A stretch of 64,000 bases of DNA from Komagataella phaffii GS115 (taxonomy: Eukaryota; Ascomycota; Pichiomycetes; Pichiales; Pichiaceae). Each line of letters opens with the position of its first letter. The first letter of the stretch is position 1. Both the position numbers and the translations under genes were made by a program. Shown piece after piece: positions 48,686-58,757 of the stretch. The DNA lies in contig NC_012966.1 in the NCBI RefSeq assembly GCF_000027005.1, positions 744,001-808,000 of the forward strand. Direction: 5' to 3'. The notes under the pieces were generated by a model, which was not told the origin of the DNA, did not search any database, and worked only from the letters and a program-made list of their open reading frames with translations.

Positions 48686-50680
48686 ATGGCACGAGTCGAG
48701 TATGATTATGATGAATCCGCTGAGACGTGGCCATATTTTGTCATCACATTACTGGCTGTGGTTTTGGTCCCAACTACCATATCGTATGTGAGCAAGATTT
48801 GGTCTAGAAGTTCCTCTGGTCGGAAGGCACAAGTCAAAAAATATGCAACTTCTTTTAAAGCCTCCAATCACGACCAGGTTTCGCAATTGACGGGGTCAAA
48901 GGGCTCTGGGAACTATTTCTTGTTTAGTGACAAGACGCTGGTGTTTCTGATCGTTGGATGGTCTCTGTTCCTGTATGTTGGATATGTAATTCATACCACT
49001 GAATTAGTGGCTGACGCTAACGTTTTTGACCCTTGGGAAATCCTTAATATTGACTCAAGCGCTACCGAAAAACAGATCAAATCCGTTTACAGAAAGTTGT
49101 CGTTAAAGTTCCATCCTGATAAGTTGGGATCCTTGAGTGACGAGGAGAAAGAAGACGTAGAAACCAAGTTTGTGTTGATCAATAAGGCTTACAAAGCCCT
49201 TACAGATGAAATCACCAAGGAGAACTTTCTCAAGTACGGTCATCCCGATGGTCCACAGAGTGTGACCCATGGAATTGCTTTACCAAAGTTTTTGGTCGAT
49301 GGTAAACTTGCTTCTCCAGTGTTGGTTGTCATTTACATTTCCATGATCGCTATTGCCTTACCGTTCGTAGTTGCCAAGTGGTGGGATAATGTTAGATCGC
49401 ATACTAGGCATGGTCTGCACATCAAGACTGCTGCTGCTTTTTCATCCTATATTATCAACAACAACCCTGCTAAGTTGATCAACACCGAAACGATCATCGA
49501 ACTCATAAGTAAAGCCGAGGAGCTTAAGTCTGCTACGAACCTTTCATCCGAAGAAATAGAAGAACTGCTGTTGGCACAGTTGAACAGGGTATTTTTTGAC
49601 TCCAAGAAGGAACTCCAGAAGCTGAAAGTTGTTTCTTTAGTTCCGAAGCTAATAAATGGGCTGGTCGATATTGCTGCCACTTTCAGGAACAGTGAATTGT
49701 GTGTCAAAGCTATTGAGGCCCAAAGATATTTGATTCAGGCTGTCAATCCTACTGGCTGCTCAGATATTGAACAACTGTTGCAGCTTCCGTTTGTAGAGAA
49801 GAAAGAACAAGTTAGTAAGAAGATACCTGTACACACATTAGGGAAGCTCACCACGATTTCTGATGGTGAAATTGCTGACTTGGTAGGCATTGACAAGAAG
49901 AATGCAGCAGAAGTAAGATCTGTTGCTTCATCCATCCCAGTGATCAAAGTATTGAAAGCTGAATTCAAAATTCCCGGTGAGTCTGTTGTGACCCCACAAT
50001 CGAATGCCCATATTGTTGTCAAGCTTCTGATCAAGTCTCCAGCTCAAAAGGGACAAGCTAAAGTAGATGATGAAAAACTGGAAGAGAAAGAAACATTCGA
50101 ATCTCTTAGAGATCCTTTTAGCATCGTTCAGGATCAACCAGTACTTGCATGTTTACCAGAATCCCCTTACTTCCCAGTGACTGTTGAGAATTCTGAATAT
50201 GTCAATGGATGGGCGGTCTTACTGACGGTTCAAAGAGATGGTAAATTGGCTGATTCTGTAGACTTGCTTACAAGAGGCAGCCTTTCTAATTTAGAACTTT
50301 CCCAGAAAGCCTACTCTGATGGTGAAGAAGTACAAGTTACTACTTACAAATTGAAACTCAATTCACCTACACCTCCTACGCCAGGTGACTACCACTTCAA
50401 ACTGTCATTCAAATCTCTTAGTTACTTGGGTTCTGATCTGGATATTCCCCTTGTAATGAAGGTTCAAGAGCCACCAAAGGTGGAAGATGCTGGTGTCTAC
50501 GACATTGAAGACCCAGAGGAAGATTCTATTGCTGGAGCTATGGCCACCTTAAGAGGAGAAAAGGTCAAGACAGCTGATGATGACGATGATGACAGTGCCA
50601 GTGACGAGGAAGATCTGGAAATAGAGAGTGATTTCACAGATATAAATACTGATACGGAAGATGAGGGTGAAGATAAATAG
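48686..50680 (+). CDS. SEC63: ER translocation protein Sec63
   Basis: Endoplasmic-reticulum membrane J-protein that recruits Kar2/BiP to the Sec61 channel for post-translational import. It has 664 residues (663 in S. cerevisiae). Two N-terminal membrane segments are followed by a lumenal J domain (about 110-180) with the HPD motif in KFHPDKLG. A third membrane segment (about 212-235) leads to two Brl/Sec63 regions, and a very acidic tail with an Asp run follows that binds Sec62. The start is the ATG at 48686; the frame upstream opens with TTG. Confidence 0.95.
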   Translation: MARVEYDYDESAETWPYFVITLLAVVLVPTTISYVSKIWSRSSSGRKAQVKKYATSFKASNHDQVSQLTGSKGSGNYFLFSDKTLVFLIVGWSLFLYVGYVIHTTELVADANVFDPWEILNIDSSATEKQIKSVYRKLSLKFHPDKLGSLSDEEKEDVETKFVLINKAYKALTDEITKENFLKYGHPDGPQSVTHGIALPKFLVDGKLASPVLVVIYISMIAIALPFVVAKWWDNVRSHTRHGLHIKTAAAFSSYIINNNPAKLINTETIIELISKAEELKSATNLSSEEIEELLLAQLNRVFFDSKKELQKLKVVSLVPKLINGLVDIAATFRNSELCVKAIEAQRYLIQAVNPTGCSDIEQLLQLPFVEKKEQVSKKIPVHTLGKLTTISDGEIADLVGIDKKNAAEVRSVASSIPVIKVLKAEFKIPGESVVTPQSNAHIVVKLLIKSPAQKGQAKVDDEKLEEKETFESLRDPFSIVQDQPVLACLPESPYFPVTVENSEYVNGWAVLLTVQRDGKLADSVDLLTRGSLSNLELSQKAYSDGEEVQVTTYKLKLNSPTPPTPGDYHFKLSFKSLSYLGSDLDIPLVMKVQEPPKVEDAGVYDIEDPEEDSIAGAMATLRGEKVKTADDDDDDSASDEEDLEIESDFTDINTDTEDEGEDK

Positions 50681-50714
50681 TGATAGTGACAGATCAAATA
50701 TTGAAAAATCCCAA

Positions 50715-51257
50715 TTAGATATCTATAGTTAAAACTGTTTCTGCTGGACGAGCTTCCAAATTTTCCACAGAGTCTGGGGATGCTTTTATAAATCCTTTTT
50801 CGATGAGTCTGGACTCGAACTGCGGATTGTTGGTTTGAACAGAAACTTTCTGAAAGTTATTCGACTTAGCATGCGTAATTGCAAAGTCGACGAGTTTTTC
50901 AAACACTCCGTGCTCTAAGTACTCTGGCAATACGCTTAGTGCTTCAATATAGACAGTTGTATCATTAATGAATGCTGTTTTGATCAACCCCACGGCAATC
51001 TCGTCGTAGTAACCTAATTTACAGTTGTCCTTCACCTCAAGACAGTTTTCAACCCATGACTCTGTGAACTCAAAAGTTGTGTTCGAACTGTTTTTTGATC
51101 TTGAAAAGTCTAATATTTTGGCAAACGTTCCAATATTATTGACCGTCAGGTCATCGACAGCCAAGATTGATCTGCCCATGTCGACTTTACTTCGTGAAGA
51201 GTAAAACAGAAGAATCACCTCGTATAGCGAATTCCCCCATTCCAAGACCAGTGCCAT
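50715..51257 (-). CDS. GNAT-like acetyltransferase domain protein
   Basis: A 180-residue protein not assigned to a named gene. The segment from EIAVGLIKTAF through TVYIEALSVLPEYLEHGVFEKLVDFAI to FQKVSVQTNNPQFESRLIEKGF has the strand-helix-strand order and the gain-of-beta-bulge position of GNAT N-acetyltransferases. The usual acetyl-CoA loop (Q/RxxGxG/A) is changed to LEHGVFEK. Substrate unknown. The start is the ATG at 51257; upstream codons begin with TTG. It is convergent with SEC63 (34 bp between stops), so the gene is not part of its unit. Confidence 0.55.
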   Translation of the reverse strand: MALVLEWGNSLYEVILLFYSSRSKVDMGRSILAVDDLTVNNIGTFAKILDFSRSKNSSNTTFEFTESWVENCLEVKDNCKLGYYDEIAVGLIKTAFINDTTVYIEALSVLPEYLEHGVFEKLVDFAITHAKSNNFQKVSVQTNNPQFESRLIEKGFIKASPDSVENLEARPAETVLTIDI

Positions 51258-51393
51258 GACAAGATGAATAGATGAAGTTGTGATCTTCAAATACCGCTAT
51301 GTGATAGAAAACCACAATGCTATACTATTTTCAACCTACTTAGCTTATATACCTTAAACCTCTTACCTGGGTCCCATGCCTACTTTCAATTCT

Positions 51394-51864
51394 TCACTCA
51401 TCTACCAGAACCCCGACTACTGGATACTTGCTCTTGAAAGTAGATTCCCAGCCATTCAACGATTCCAACTCCTCAGGAGTCAAATCAGCCAGGTCATCAA
51501 TTGGTTCCCCATATGATCGAATGACGTCCATCTCAAATGAATTTTTCGCCAAACCTCTGGAGGCATCATGGCCAGCAAAATTGGAGTAAGGTCCGCTGGG
51601 TCCATAAAACTGTCTGGCTTTGGAAACATCGTAGACATTTCGCTTCACGGCAATATAAATATTTTCAGTATCAAACCCGTTGAACTTGTACAAAGATTTT
51701 GGAGTGAATCTTCCCTCCACGATGGGCTCATCTTCTTTCGCAGCATTGGCTGTCTGTTGAACGTTGCTCAAAGGATCATGGGTGCTCAATGGGGCAAACA
51801 AGATGTTTTTAATAAATAATCCAACTAAAACAATGACCAATATGGCAATTATATAGTTTTCCAT
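51394..51864 (-). CDS. DAP1: Heme-binding membrane protein Dap1 (PGRMC family)
   Basis: ER membrane protein with a cytochrome-b5-like heme domain; it supports P450 enzymes of sterol synthesis such as Erg11. It has 156 residues (152 in S. cerevisiae). An N-terminal membrane helix (residues 4-24) is followed by the MAPR domain from about residue 53, with IYIAVKRNVYDVSKARQFYG, where a tyrosine replaces the histidine ligand of true cytochrome b5, and YSNFAGHDASRGLA. Second b5-fold protein in the window besides CYB5. Confidence 0.93.
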   Translation of the reverse strand: MENYIIAILVIVLVGLFIKNILFAPLSTHDPLSNVQQTANAAKEDEPIVEGRFTPKSLYKFNGFDTENIYIAVKRNVYDVSKARQFYGPSGPYSNFAGHDASRGLAKNSFEMDVIRSYGEPIDDLADLTPEELESLNGWESTFKSKYPVVGVLVDE

Positions 51865-52039
51865 GGCCAGCTTAGGTTAAGTGAGTGTAAAGAACTCTGC
51901 CTCTCTGTCTCTGAGTTAGGGGTGTAGTACTCCATCTGACTTTCATTTTTCAGTCGCGGTACGAATGCAAATATAATTTCGGGAGACAGATCGGGTAAAC
52001 GTTCCAACCTTATTCCAATCGAAATATACTCTTATCGAA

Positions 52040-52606
52040 ATGGCTTTCATCAGCGCTGCAAATTTTACATATATTCGACTCGGATACCTGCTCACGTTGT
52101 CCTTCCTCCTATTGAAGGATCCTGTGTATTTGGTTCACTACCCAATGATTATCCTGTTGACTAGAGCGATGAATCTTCCAGAGCTGGAAATGGATGAGTT
52201 GAACCCCATTTTTGGTCTAATTTCTGTCCTGATTCTTCTTTATGCTGTTCATGATTTGATACCTCTATTAGAAGGAAATGTCGTCTACTTCAGATCAATT
52301 GTCCCAGTTCGGGTTTCACTGTTTCTGATCCTGATATTCTACTGCTATGTGGGTTCATCGTACTATCTTTGCAATGGGTTGATCTTTAGTTTCTTATTCA
52401 TGGAGATTTGGTTCAACTTTTTCCTGTATTCTCTTTTGAATGAGGAAAAAGAGAAAGAATCACAGCAAGAATCAATCAGTGCCAAAGTGATTCAAGACCA
52501 GATTTTACGAGGAGATCGGGACGACGTGGAAGAAATCATCAATGAGTTAGGAGAGCAAGAATTTGAGAATATCATGTCTGATTTGAAAGAAAGAGGCAGT
52601 CAGTGA
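52040..52606 (+). CDS. ILM1: Ilm1 family membrane protein
   Basis: A 188-residue protein with four to five hydrophobic segments. Conserved blocks are LTRAMNLPELEMDELNPIFG, AVHDLIPLLEGNVVYF, SIVPVRVSLFLIL and EIWFNFFLY, which match S. cerevisiae Ilm1 (203 residues), an ER-associated protein whose loss destabilises mitochondrial DNA; its biochemical role is open. The C-terminus is charged and helical. Only 7 bp separate its stop from the stop of convergent PRO3. Confidence 0.88.
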   Translation: MAFISAANFTYIRLGYLLTLSFLLLKDPVYLVHYPMIILLTRAMNLPELEMDELNPIFGLISVLILLYAVHDLIPLLEGNVVYFRSIVPVRVSLFLILIFYCYVGSSYYLCNGLIFSFLFMEIWFNFFLYSLLNEEKEKESQQESISAKVIQDQILRGDRDDVEEIINELGEQEFENIMSDLKERGSQ

Positions 52607-52613
52607 ATTTACC

Positions 52614-53438
52614 CTATTTCTTTCCTAAGCTAGTGGCAATGTTGGCAGCTTCTTCCACACCTCGAGCGATACCACTTCTGACTCCTCGGTCTTCCATGGC
52701 CATAAGACCACCAATAGTGGTACCTCCTGGGGTGCACACAGCACTTTTTAGTGCGGCAGGATGTTCTCCAGTCTCGAGAACCATCCTTGCTGTGCCTTCC
52801 ATAACTTTAGCAGCTGCATCTTTAGCAATAGCAAATGGTAAACCCTTTTGGACGGCTCCGTCGATGAGAGATTCCATCATCAACAAGCAGAATGCAGGAC
52901 CTGAACCTACAAGAGCTGTAGCGGCATCCATATTCTTTTCGGGCAATCTAATAGCCTTGCCCACTGGGCCAACCAGCTTGAGTACTAGATCTTCGTATTG
53001 CTCGGCGTGCGAAGATAGAGATACACAAGCCATTCCACATCCAAATTTGGCCGGGGTATTGGTCATTACCCTTGCTACATATTTAGAGTACCTTTCTAGT
53101 TGGGTTAACGTCCAGCCAGCCAAAAGTGAAATTAGCAATTGATCGTGTAAGCCCTCTTTGACCTGTTCCATGATTTGTTCACAATAGAACGGCTTGCACC
53201 CTAGAATTATGATATCTGACTCTTTGACGGCTCTGATGTTTTGCTCAGATCCGTAGCTAGTTTCAATCTTGGAATAAGTGCTGGCCAATTTTTCAGCGGA
53301 CTTCTGGGAGCCTGTGCAGCAGATAATTCTTGAGGGATAAGGGGAGAACTCTGAGTTCAAAATAGCAGATAAAACTGCGGTTCCCATCACTCCGCACCCT
53401 AGGATAGTGATTGTATATTCGTTACCAATTGAAGACAT
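52614..53438 (-). CDS. PRO3: Pyrroline-5-carboxylate reductase
   Basis: Last step of proline synthesis, reducing pyrroline-5-carboxylate with NAD(P)H in the cytosol. It has 274 residues (286 in S. cerevisiae). The Rossmann motif is ITILGCGVMGTAVLSAI (residues about 9-25). The C-terminal dimerisation domain has LVGSGPAFCLLMMESLIDGAV and the signature HPAALKSAVCTPGGTTIGGL. Confidence 0.96.
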   Translation of the reverse strand: MSSIGNEYTITILGCGVMGTAVLSAILNSEFSPYPSRIICCTGSQKSAEKLASTYSKIETSYGSEQNIRAVKESDIIILGCKPFYCEQIMEQVKEGLHDQLLISLLAGWTLTQLERYSKYVARVMTNTPAKFGCGMACVSLSSHAEQYEDLVLKLVGPVGKAIRLPEKNMDAATALVGSGPAFCLLMMESLIDGAVQKGLPFAIAKDAAAKVMEGTARMVLETGEHPAALKSAVCTPGGTTIGGLMAMEDRGVRSGIARGVEEAANIATSLGKK

Positions 53439-53603
53439 CTTTATTAGTGATTAAGCAAACTAAAGTGGGAGATAAGACAGAAGTTAGTGAAATATTGCAA
53501 ATTCAAATGCCGATCTGGTAGATACATGGGAGGCGCGAAACACATATATAGATCTTAATGATAATGATAGTATTATATAAGGCAATGGGATGGGCAAGTC
53601 AGA

Positions 53604-55730
53604 TTACCACACTTGCACTGATTCGTAGTAATCTACTCTCTTCTTATAGTTTGGGGTGTTACGAGCTATGGCATCTCTGACGTGATCACACATATGTGGA
53701 TGGCCACAAGTTAATACAGAGACGGTTCCATTGGACTCGCTGATATCTCTATTGAGAACTTCCTCAAGGTTAGGTCTTCCCGTTCTGAATTCGACAAAGG
53801 ACAAGCGGTCCAATTGTGGAGTGGTCTCTTTGGATTCTGCGATTTGTTTGTTTTCATCCAATGAAGCTTCCGAGGAAGAAGAGGATGAATAAAAGTTCAC
53901 TTTGTCTACTGATGATGTTGTGTTCGTCACATATATGACAACTTCAACGTTTGACTTTTCTAAAGACTTGATCTGTGGATAAAACCAGTTCAGTGAGTGC
54001 CAATCTCTGATGATCCAATACAGTTTAGTGTGGACTTTCAGGTTTCGTTCAGCAACTTCTTTGGCCTCCGCAAACGGACCTGGAACACCGTTTCCAGATG
54101 CAATTAGCAGAGAAGTGTCATATTTGTGGACGGGAACGCTCAAACCGTAAGGTCCTTCCACGCAAATTCTGAAGTTGCATGTAAGATCATCATTTTGGAG
54201 GATTCTCTTCGAAATATAGGAAGTCAGGCCTCCTTTCACCTTGACAAAGAAATGTATGTGCTTTCCGTCTTCGGAGGGGACGACCGTGAACGGATGTGAC
54301 CGATAAAAGGTTAAAGGAGTCATAAAGTAGACGTACCCATAGGCATTGGGAAATGATCGGAAAGATGCATTTCTTGGAATGGTTAATTTGATTGTTTCGT
54401 TAGAAATCAACTCAGCTTTGGAGGTTCTCATGCCGAAGCTGAACATTCTGACAAGCCTAATGAAACGATCAAAACACCATATAGCTGCACATGCAATATA
54501 AAATTGCTCGTACACTTGACTTGCAGCATGAATCCATGCGGCAGCAAGGAATACGGCCACCAGAATGATATGTACCAATACAAAAAGGTCATAGTTCGCT
54601 TGTCTTATCCTGTGGACGGCACCGATAAGAACACATGCTGCAGCAACTGCCCCAACGATTCCCCATCGATAGTAATTGGCTGCTAATCTTTTTGTGACCT
54701 GTTGGGGGCCTAGAGAGAATGTTTGTACCGTGAAGGAAATGGCGTGCACCAAAATCTCGCAGAATATGATCCTAGCAAGCGACTTGTGGAATGTAAGGAA
54801 TCTTGATTGAGGCCACTTGGTTACATATTGGAACAAGTTGTTTCTTCCTGCAAAAATAAATAACAACGGTAGATGGTAAGAAAGTAATATACCACTTCTA
54901 TCACCATGATATCGACCGTAGCCTGTACCCTGATTGGCAAACACTGGATCATTTTTTTGGTATGAAAATCCTAGTATTCCATTGGCTAAGACACAGTAGA
55001 CAAAGAAGATAGACAATATTGTGGTCTCCAAAGTTGTAGGCGCCATTCCTGAAAAAATTTTGAATTTGGTAACTGGCTTTGCATGATATCCAAAAAGTGT
55101 GGGCAAAGATATATACTTTCTGTACTGCCTGACAAGCTTATTGTTCAGGGCTGGTGATTGAGCCAACTTAGGGGCTATGACTCTTGTCCAATTGCAAACA
55201 CCAGCTAAAAGCAGAATCAGGAGCCAATAAGACACCGAGGCAGCAGCAAGGTAATGTGAGGTCTTATAGTTATCGTATCTGTGACTGCTGCCAATGTAAT
55301 ACATTTTTTGCCATTTGGCGTATTTTTGTCCCTTAATAGGCGATGTAACGAGCTTTTTCTTGCTAAAGGATGTATCTGAGTCGATGTCAATAAACGTTAC
55401 AGAGGAGAGGGATTCCAGGGTCTTTTGTATGCTCGTAGAATTTAGTTTCGGACAACGATCCAGGGCCTCTTTTTCAATAGCGCTATGGGATAACGAAGCA
55501 TAGTTCTCTGCACAGTAAAGAACTGTTTGCAAATATGGTTTTGTCTGGCACATGCAAACGAATTTCGAATCCAACGTCGAGTTACTACAAAACGTTGCGA
55601 CTTCCTCAACACTCTTCTTACATGAATCGAATTTCAGCTCTTCAGTCGAGTGGAACGTGACTAAGTGGGCCTGAGCTGCTACTGTGAGAAGCAAAAACAA
55701 TACCACTAGATCATTTAGGTGGTTTCTCAT
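53604..55730 (-). CDS. Ferric/cupric reductase (FRE family)
   Basis: Plasma-membrane flavocytochrome that moves electrons from NADPH through FAD and two hemes to extracellular Fe(III) or Cu(II) before uptake. From the ATG at 55730 it is 708 residues and starts with a clean signal peptide (VVLFLLLTVAAQA). An extracellular cysteine-bearing domain precedes the ferric-reductase core. Heme histidines are in SYHLPLLFIFAGR, FHKSLARIIF and VHIILVAVFLAAAWIH; the FAD motif is SHPFTVVP and the NADPH-site pieces are VEGPYG and ASGNG. An ATG at 55754 would add eight residues, but a TATA tract at 55771-55788 makes the shorter form likelier. Which FRE paralogue it equals is unclear. Confidence 0.9.
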   Translation of the reverse strand: MRNHLNDLVVLFLLLTVAAQAHLVTFHSTEELKFDSCKKSVEEVATFCSNSTLDSKFVCMCQTKPYLQTVLYCAENYASLSHSAIEKEALDRCPKLNSTSIQKTLESLSSVTFIDIDSDTSFSKKKLVTSPIKGQKYAKWQKMYYIGSSHRYDNYKTSHYLAAASVSYWLLILLLAGVCNWTRVIAPKLAQSPALNNKLVRQYRKYISLPTLFGYHAKPVTKFKIFSGMAPTTLETTILSIFFVYCVLANGILGFSYQKNDPVFANQGTGYGRYHGDRSGILLSYHLPLLFIFAGRNNLFQYVTKWPQSRFLTFHKSLARIIFCEILVHAISFTVQTFSLGPQQVTKRLAANYYRWGIVGAVAAACVLIGAVHRIRQANYDLFVLVHIILVAVFLAAAWIHAASQVYEQFYIACAAIWCFDRFIRLVRMFSFGMRTSKAELISNETIKLTIPRNASFRSFPNAYGYVYFMTPLTFYRSHPFTVVPSEDGKHIHFFVKVKGGLTSYISKRILQNDDLTCNFRICVEGPYGLSVPVHKYDTSLLIASGNGVPGPFAEAKEVAERNLKVHTKLYWIIRDWHSLNWFYPQIKSLEKSNVEVVIYVTNTTSSVDKVNFYSSSSSSEASLDENKQIAESKETTPQLDRLSFVEFRTGRPNLEEVLNRDISESNGTVSVLTCGHPHMCDHVRDAIARNTPNYKKRVDYYESVQVW

Positions 55731-55770
55731 TGTTTTACCTTTTTGCGCTATCATCGGCTGTCCCAACCTG

Positions 55771-55788
55771 TATATATATACATATATT
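55771..55788 (-). promoter_or_regulatory. TATA tract of the FRE-type gene
   Basis: TATATATATACATATA, 41-58 bp upstream of the ATG at 55730. A strong TATA fits the inducible control usual for ferric reductases. No clear Aft/Fep-type site was picked out. Confidence 0.5.
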
Positions 55789-57226
55789 CAGAGCATAGCA
55801 TAGAGCCCCAAAATGAATTCTTTTTAAGAACGGACAAATCAGGGCACATTAATTGATGATTTAGCATAAAATTTCCATGCACATCCAAACCTGTTTGTAC
55901 AGGACTACAATTGATCTTAAGCTGACCGAGGCCTTTAAAAACACTAATAACGAAAACTGTTTAACTGCTGTTCTTCGGACTCCAAGTCAAAACTTCTACC
56001 ATGGTCAGCAAACCAATATCAGAGCTCTGATGGGCTTTTCTCTGACTTCAAGGGTTCAACTTTGTGATTCAGATCTTCAAGATAAGATCAACTAGTGGAA
56101 TGAAATTTTTGGTTTACCGCCTCACCTCTCAAAACCGCATAGAATCCTAACTCTAAAAAATAATAGGCCGTAAATTTTGGCTGTACTCCTGAACAATACA
56201 TCGTCAGGACCTGGAATTTATTGACATACGGCTGAACAGAAACCATTTGAAAAATTTTAATTTTAAAAAAGATACTTTATGTCTCATAAGCATAGTCACC
56301 ACTCTCAAGCTCAGAAGAAGCAGTTCTAGCAGATAGTTTCTACAAAATGACCTACTTCGTTACCTCTGAGAAGGGCTTAACAATTAAGCTTTTTTATTGG
56401 TCGCGACTTTCTATGCACTAATTGCATAATGCAACTTGTTGCAGGTTCAACGTTAGCACTTGTCCCACTCATATAATTTTAGTTATGAAATTGTTCAGGG
56501 CTATTGCGAGACGCCAATACTTTGGACCAGAAACATATTTTGCAATTCTATACTCTAAAGGAAATATCTTGACTAACGATCAGTTTCTGTAAGATCATCT
56601 TCTTGCCAGTGATCTATGTTTGTCTGCTTTTCTTCTAGCTTCCTTTTAGGTTCCTTTGGGGGGTAAAGAAAAGTTATCTGATAAATCAACATAAAAGACT
56701 CTCAAATCAGGATTAGATGGTATCCTGAAAGTTTAAATTAGGAGGTGGCATTAATGAGATACAGGCGAAGGGGGCTAGATCTCTTCATCTCGTCATTGGT
56801 TACAAGGATATAGGCTGCTAAGTTTGTCAGCAAAGTGTATCTCGCGTAAACTGAGTTATAATACCCTTCTTATTTAAGCAACCGTACACCATAAGCTGTT
56901 TCAACGTATTGTTATTGGACTGAAATCTCGACGTTGACCTCGCAATTGATCCTTAATATTGGTGAGGAAAAATAGTGCTGTAAAGATAAGCTTGCAAGGT
57001 ACCCTGTTCCAAGACCTAGTGGATGGCTACAGTCCCAAGTGACAAACACCTCGAAAGGTAGTTCAAAAACCTTTCCATCAGATGCTATTGGTAATTGGTA
57101 AAGTTGATTCGTTTTCATCACCCCTCTATTGTCTCTGCGTACTAATAAAAAAAATTCATCTAAATAACGTAAAAAATTTAAATTCCCAGGTATGATTCAC
57201 TTCAGATTTGTTTTTCCAACATAAAT
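55789..57226. other. Long intergenic region before tRNA-Lys copy 2
   Basis: About 1.4 kb, the longest gene-poor stretch. Only short open frames occur (a 72-codon frame at 55877-56095 on plus and a 68-codon frame ending at 57118 on minus), with no recognisable protein family. AT-rich with homopolymer runs. It may hold the regulatory region of the ferric reductase. Confidence 0.45.
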
Positions 57227-57299
57227 GCCTGGCTAGCTCAATCGGTAGAGCGTGTGACTCTTAATCACAAGGTTGCGGGTTCAAGCCCCGCGTTGGGCT
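57227..57299 (+). tRNA. tRNA-Lys(CUU), copy 2
   Basis: A 73-nt cloverleaf without intron; anticodon loop ACTCTTAATC, anticodon CTT. It is identical to copy 1 except for one T-loop base (TTCAAGC here, TTCAATC in copy 1). Opposite orientation to copy 1, about 19.7 kb away. Flanking sequences are not alike. Confidence 0.95.
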
Positions 57300-57302
57300 T
57301 CC

Positions 57303-57307
57303 TTTTT
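57303..57307 (+). terminator. RNA polymerase III terminator of tRNA-Lys copy 2
   Basis: Five consecutive T four bases after the tRNA 3' end. Confidence 0.75.
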
Positions 57308-57335
57308 GCTATTTTTGTTAACTTCAGTAACTAAC

Positions 57336-58757
57336 TTAGCTAAAATCATAGATTAAACTATTCTCTAGTAGCTTCCAATCTCCCAAAAACCTAACCAAGT
57401 TGAAAATGGTCCTCTTTATATTTTCAACCAATTCTTCATCCTTTAAATCGTCTACTTTGTACCAAGTAATGGGGAGGTATGCTTTCTTTGAGTAAACGAA
57501 TACCAAACATTGCAAATTGTCCATCTCCCCAGATTTCAACAAATCCGACATCTGCCAAAGAGGTATCAAACCAGGACAAACGAGAGGAATTGTGTCCTTC
57601 TCTTTTCCTGCGCCAAACTCGATATGGTATTGATCTTTCAGGCAGGTGATTTGAAGTTGTGCTTCTTTATATGCCTGGCCTTCAGGACCATAGATATCTT
57701 CAGCAATGTCATGTAATGGTGAAAGATTCTTCGATGATGGTTTTAGGCTGCTAGTTATTTTCAACTCTTTATTGGCCTTGCCATCAACGTCAGTGACGAT
57801 AAACTTACCTTGATAAAAACTATCCATTGTTAACCTGGCAAAATCAATAAATTGACTGTTGCACAGATCAAGAAGCTGCCCTCCAAATTTGAATTTATAC
57901 TTCATTTTTGGGCAATCGGCAATATAGTAGCCCATATAGTAAAACTGCTTACCCAGTCTCTCGGCTAACACTGTTTCTCTTAAAGCTGACAATGTACCAA
58001 GGCCAAGATGAGCATATTCTGGGTCCCAAATAAAATACACCGATGAGACACAATTAGGCAACAAGTCTAACACGGCTATTGCGGCTAGCTTTCCATCAAT
58101 ATAGTAACATTCATGCACTCCCCCTAAAAACTCTGACCCATTACTACTGAATTGGGGGTCTTTCCATGAGTTCAATGATTTCCAATAACCCAGTTCATCA
58201 TCTTCCTTGGAATCAACGAAAGGATTGTCACACAGAAACCGTTTGAATCCTTCCTCTGTAACATCCTTATCACCGTGAACCACCATTTGATATTTCTTGA
58301 AAAGTGCATACTTTGCCTCAGAAAAAGCAGTGCTCTCAAATTCAGTGTAAAACCTTGAGCTATCACAGCCCAATTCGGCATCCAGCAGTCTTGATTTTAG
58401 ATCAAAGGGCCCTTCTGTTACTATGTTAGCGCCAATATATTTGGCAAGCCTGTTAACATGGTGCCTATGTTCTTTGGTAGGTTTCAACATCGACAAAGAC
58501 GTCCTAATAGTAAAATGTCGGCAGCAATTGTTGAGATTGTCCGGCAAGTAGAGCAGGCATCCACTTCTTCTATGTCCCCTATTCAACAGTGCTTCGTATA
58601 TTTGGGTGTCTATGCTTTGTAGCTCTGAATAACTCATCTTGGAGGACCTCGGTTCCTTTGAAGACGAATTCAATGGCAATTGGCTTTGAATAGGCTTTTT
58701 ACCTTTACAGTACCCACATGAACTGGTACCTGAATAGGTATTCGTCAGTGAAAGCAT
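57336..58757 (-). CDS. ATE1: Arginyl-tRNA-protein transferase Ate1
   Basis: Adds arginine from Arg-tRNA to proteins with N-terminal Asp, Glu or oxidised Cys and so marks them for the Arg/N-degron pathway. It has 473 residues (503 in S. cerevisiae). The N-terminal cysteines SCGYC (C14, C17) and the later NCCRHF pair are those the family needs. The C-terminal GNAT-like domain has KRFLCDNPF, VHECYYIDGKLAAIAVLDLLP, SVYFIWDPEYAHLGLGTLSAL and YMGYYIADCPKMKYK. The start is the ATG at 58757; the frame upstream opens with TTG. The short 3' spacer separates it from the tRNA terminator by 28 bp. Confidence 0.94.
   Translation of the reverse strand: MLSLTNTYSGTSSCGYCKGKKPIQSQLPLNSSSKEPRSSKMSYSELQSIDTQIYEALLNRGHRRSGCLLYLPDNLNNCCRHFTIRTSLSMLKPTKEHRHHVNRLAKYIGANIVTEGPFDLKSRLLDAELGCDSSRFYTEFESTAFSEAKYALFKKYQMVVHGDKDVTEEGFKRFLCDNPFVDSKEDDELGYWKSLNSWKDPQFSSNGSEFLGGVHECYYIDGKLAAIAVLDLLPNCVSSVYFIWDPEYAHLGLGTLSALRETVLAERLGKQFYYMGYYIADCPKMKYKFKFGGQLLDLCNSQFIDFARLTMDSFYQGKFIVTDVDGKANKELKITSSLKPSSKNLSPLHDIAEDIYGPEGQAYKEAQLQITCLKDQYHIEFGAGKEKDTIPLVCPGLIPLWQMSDLLKSGEMDNLQCLVFVYSKKAYLPITWYKVDDLKDEELVENIKRTIFNLVRFLGDWKLLENSLIYDFS

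Noticed and set aside
55877..56095. 72-codon open frame on plus
   Set aside because: No recognisable family, ordinary length for chance in AT-rich DNA, no supporting promoter or conservation evidence available.
56912..57118. 68-codon open frame on minus next to tRNA-Lys copy 2
   Set aside because: It has an ATG but no family resemblance; the composition gives no clear coding sign. Could be a gene remnant, not supportable.
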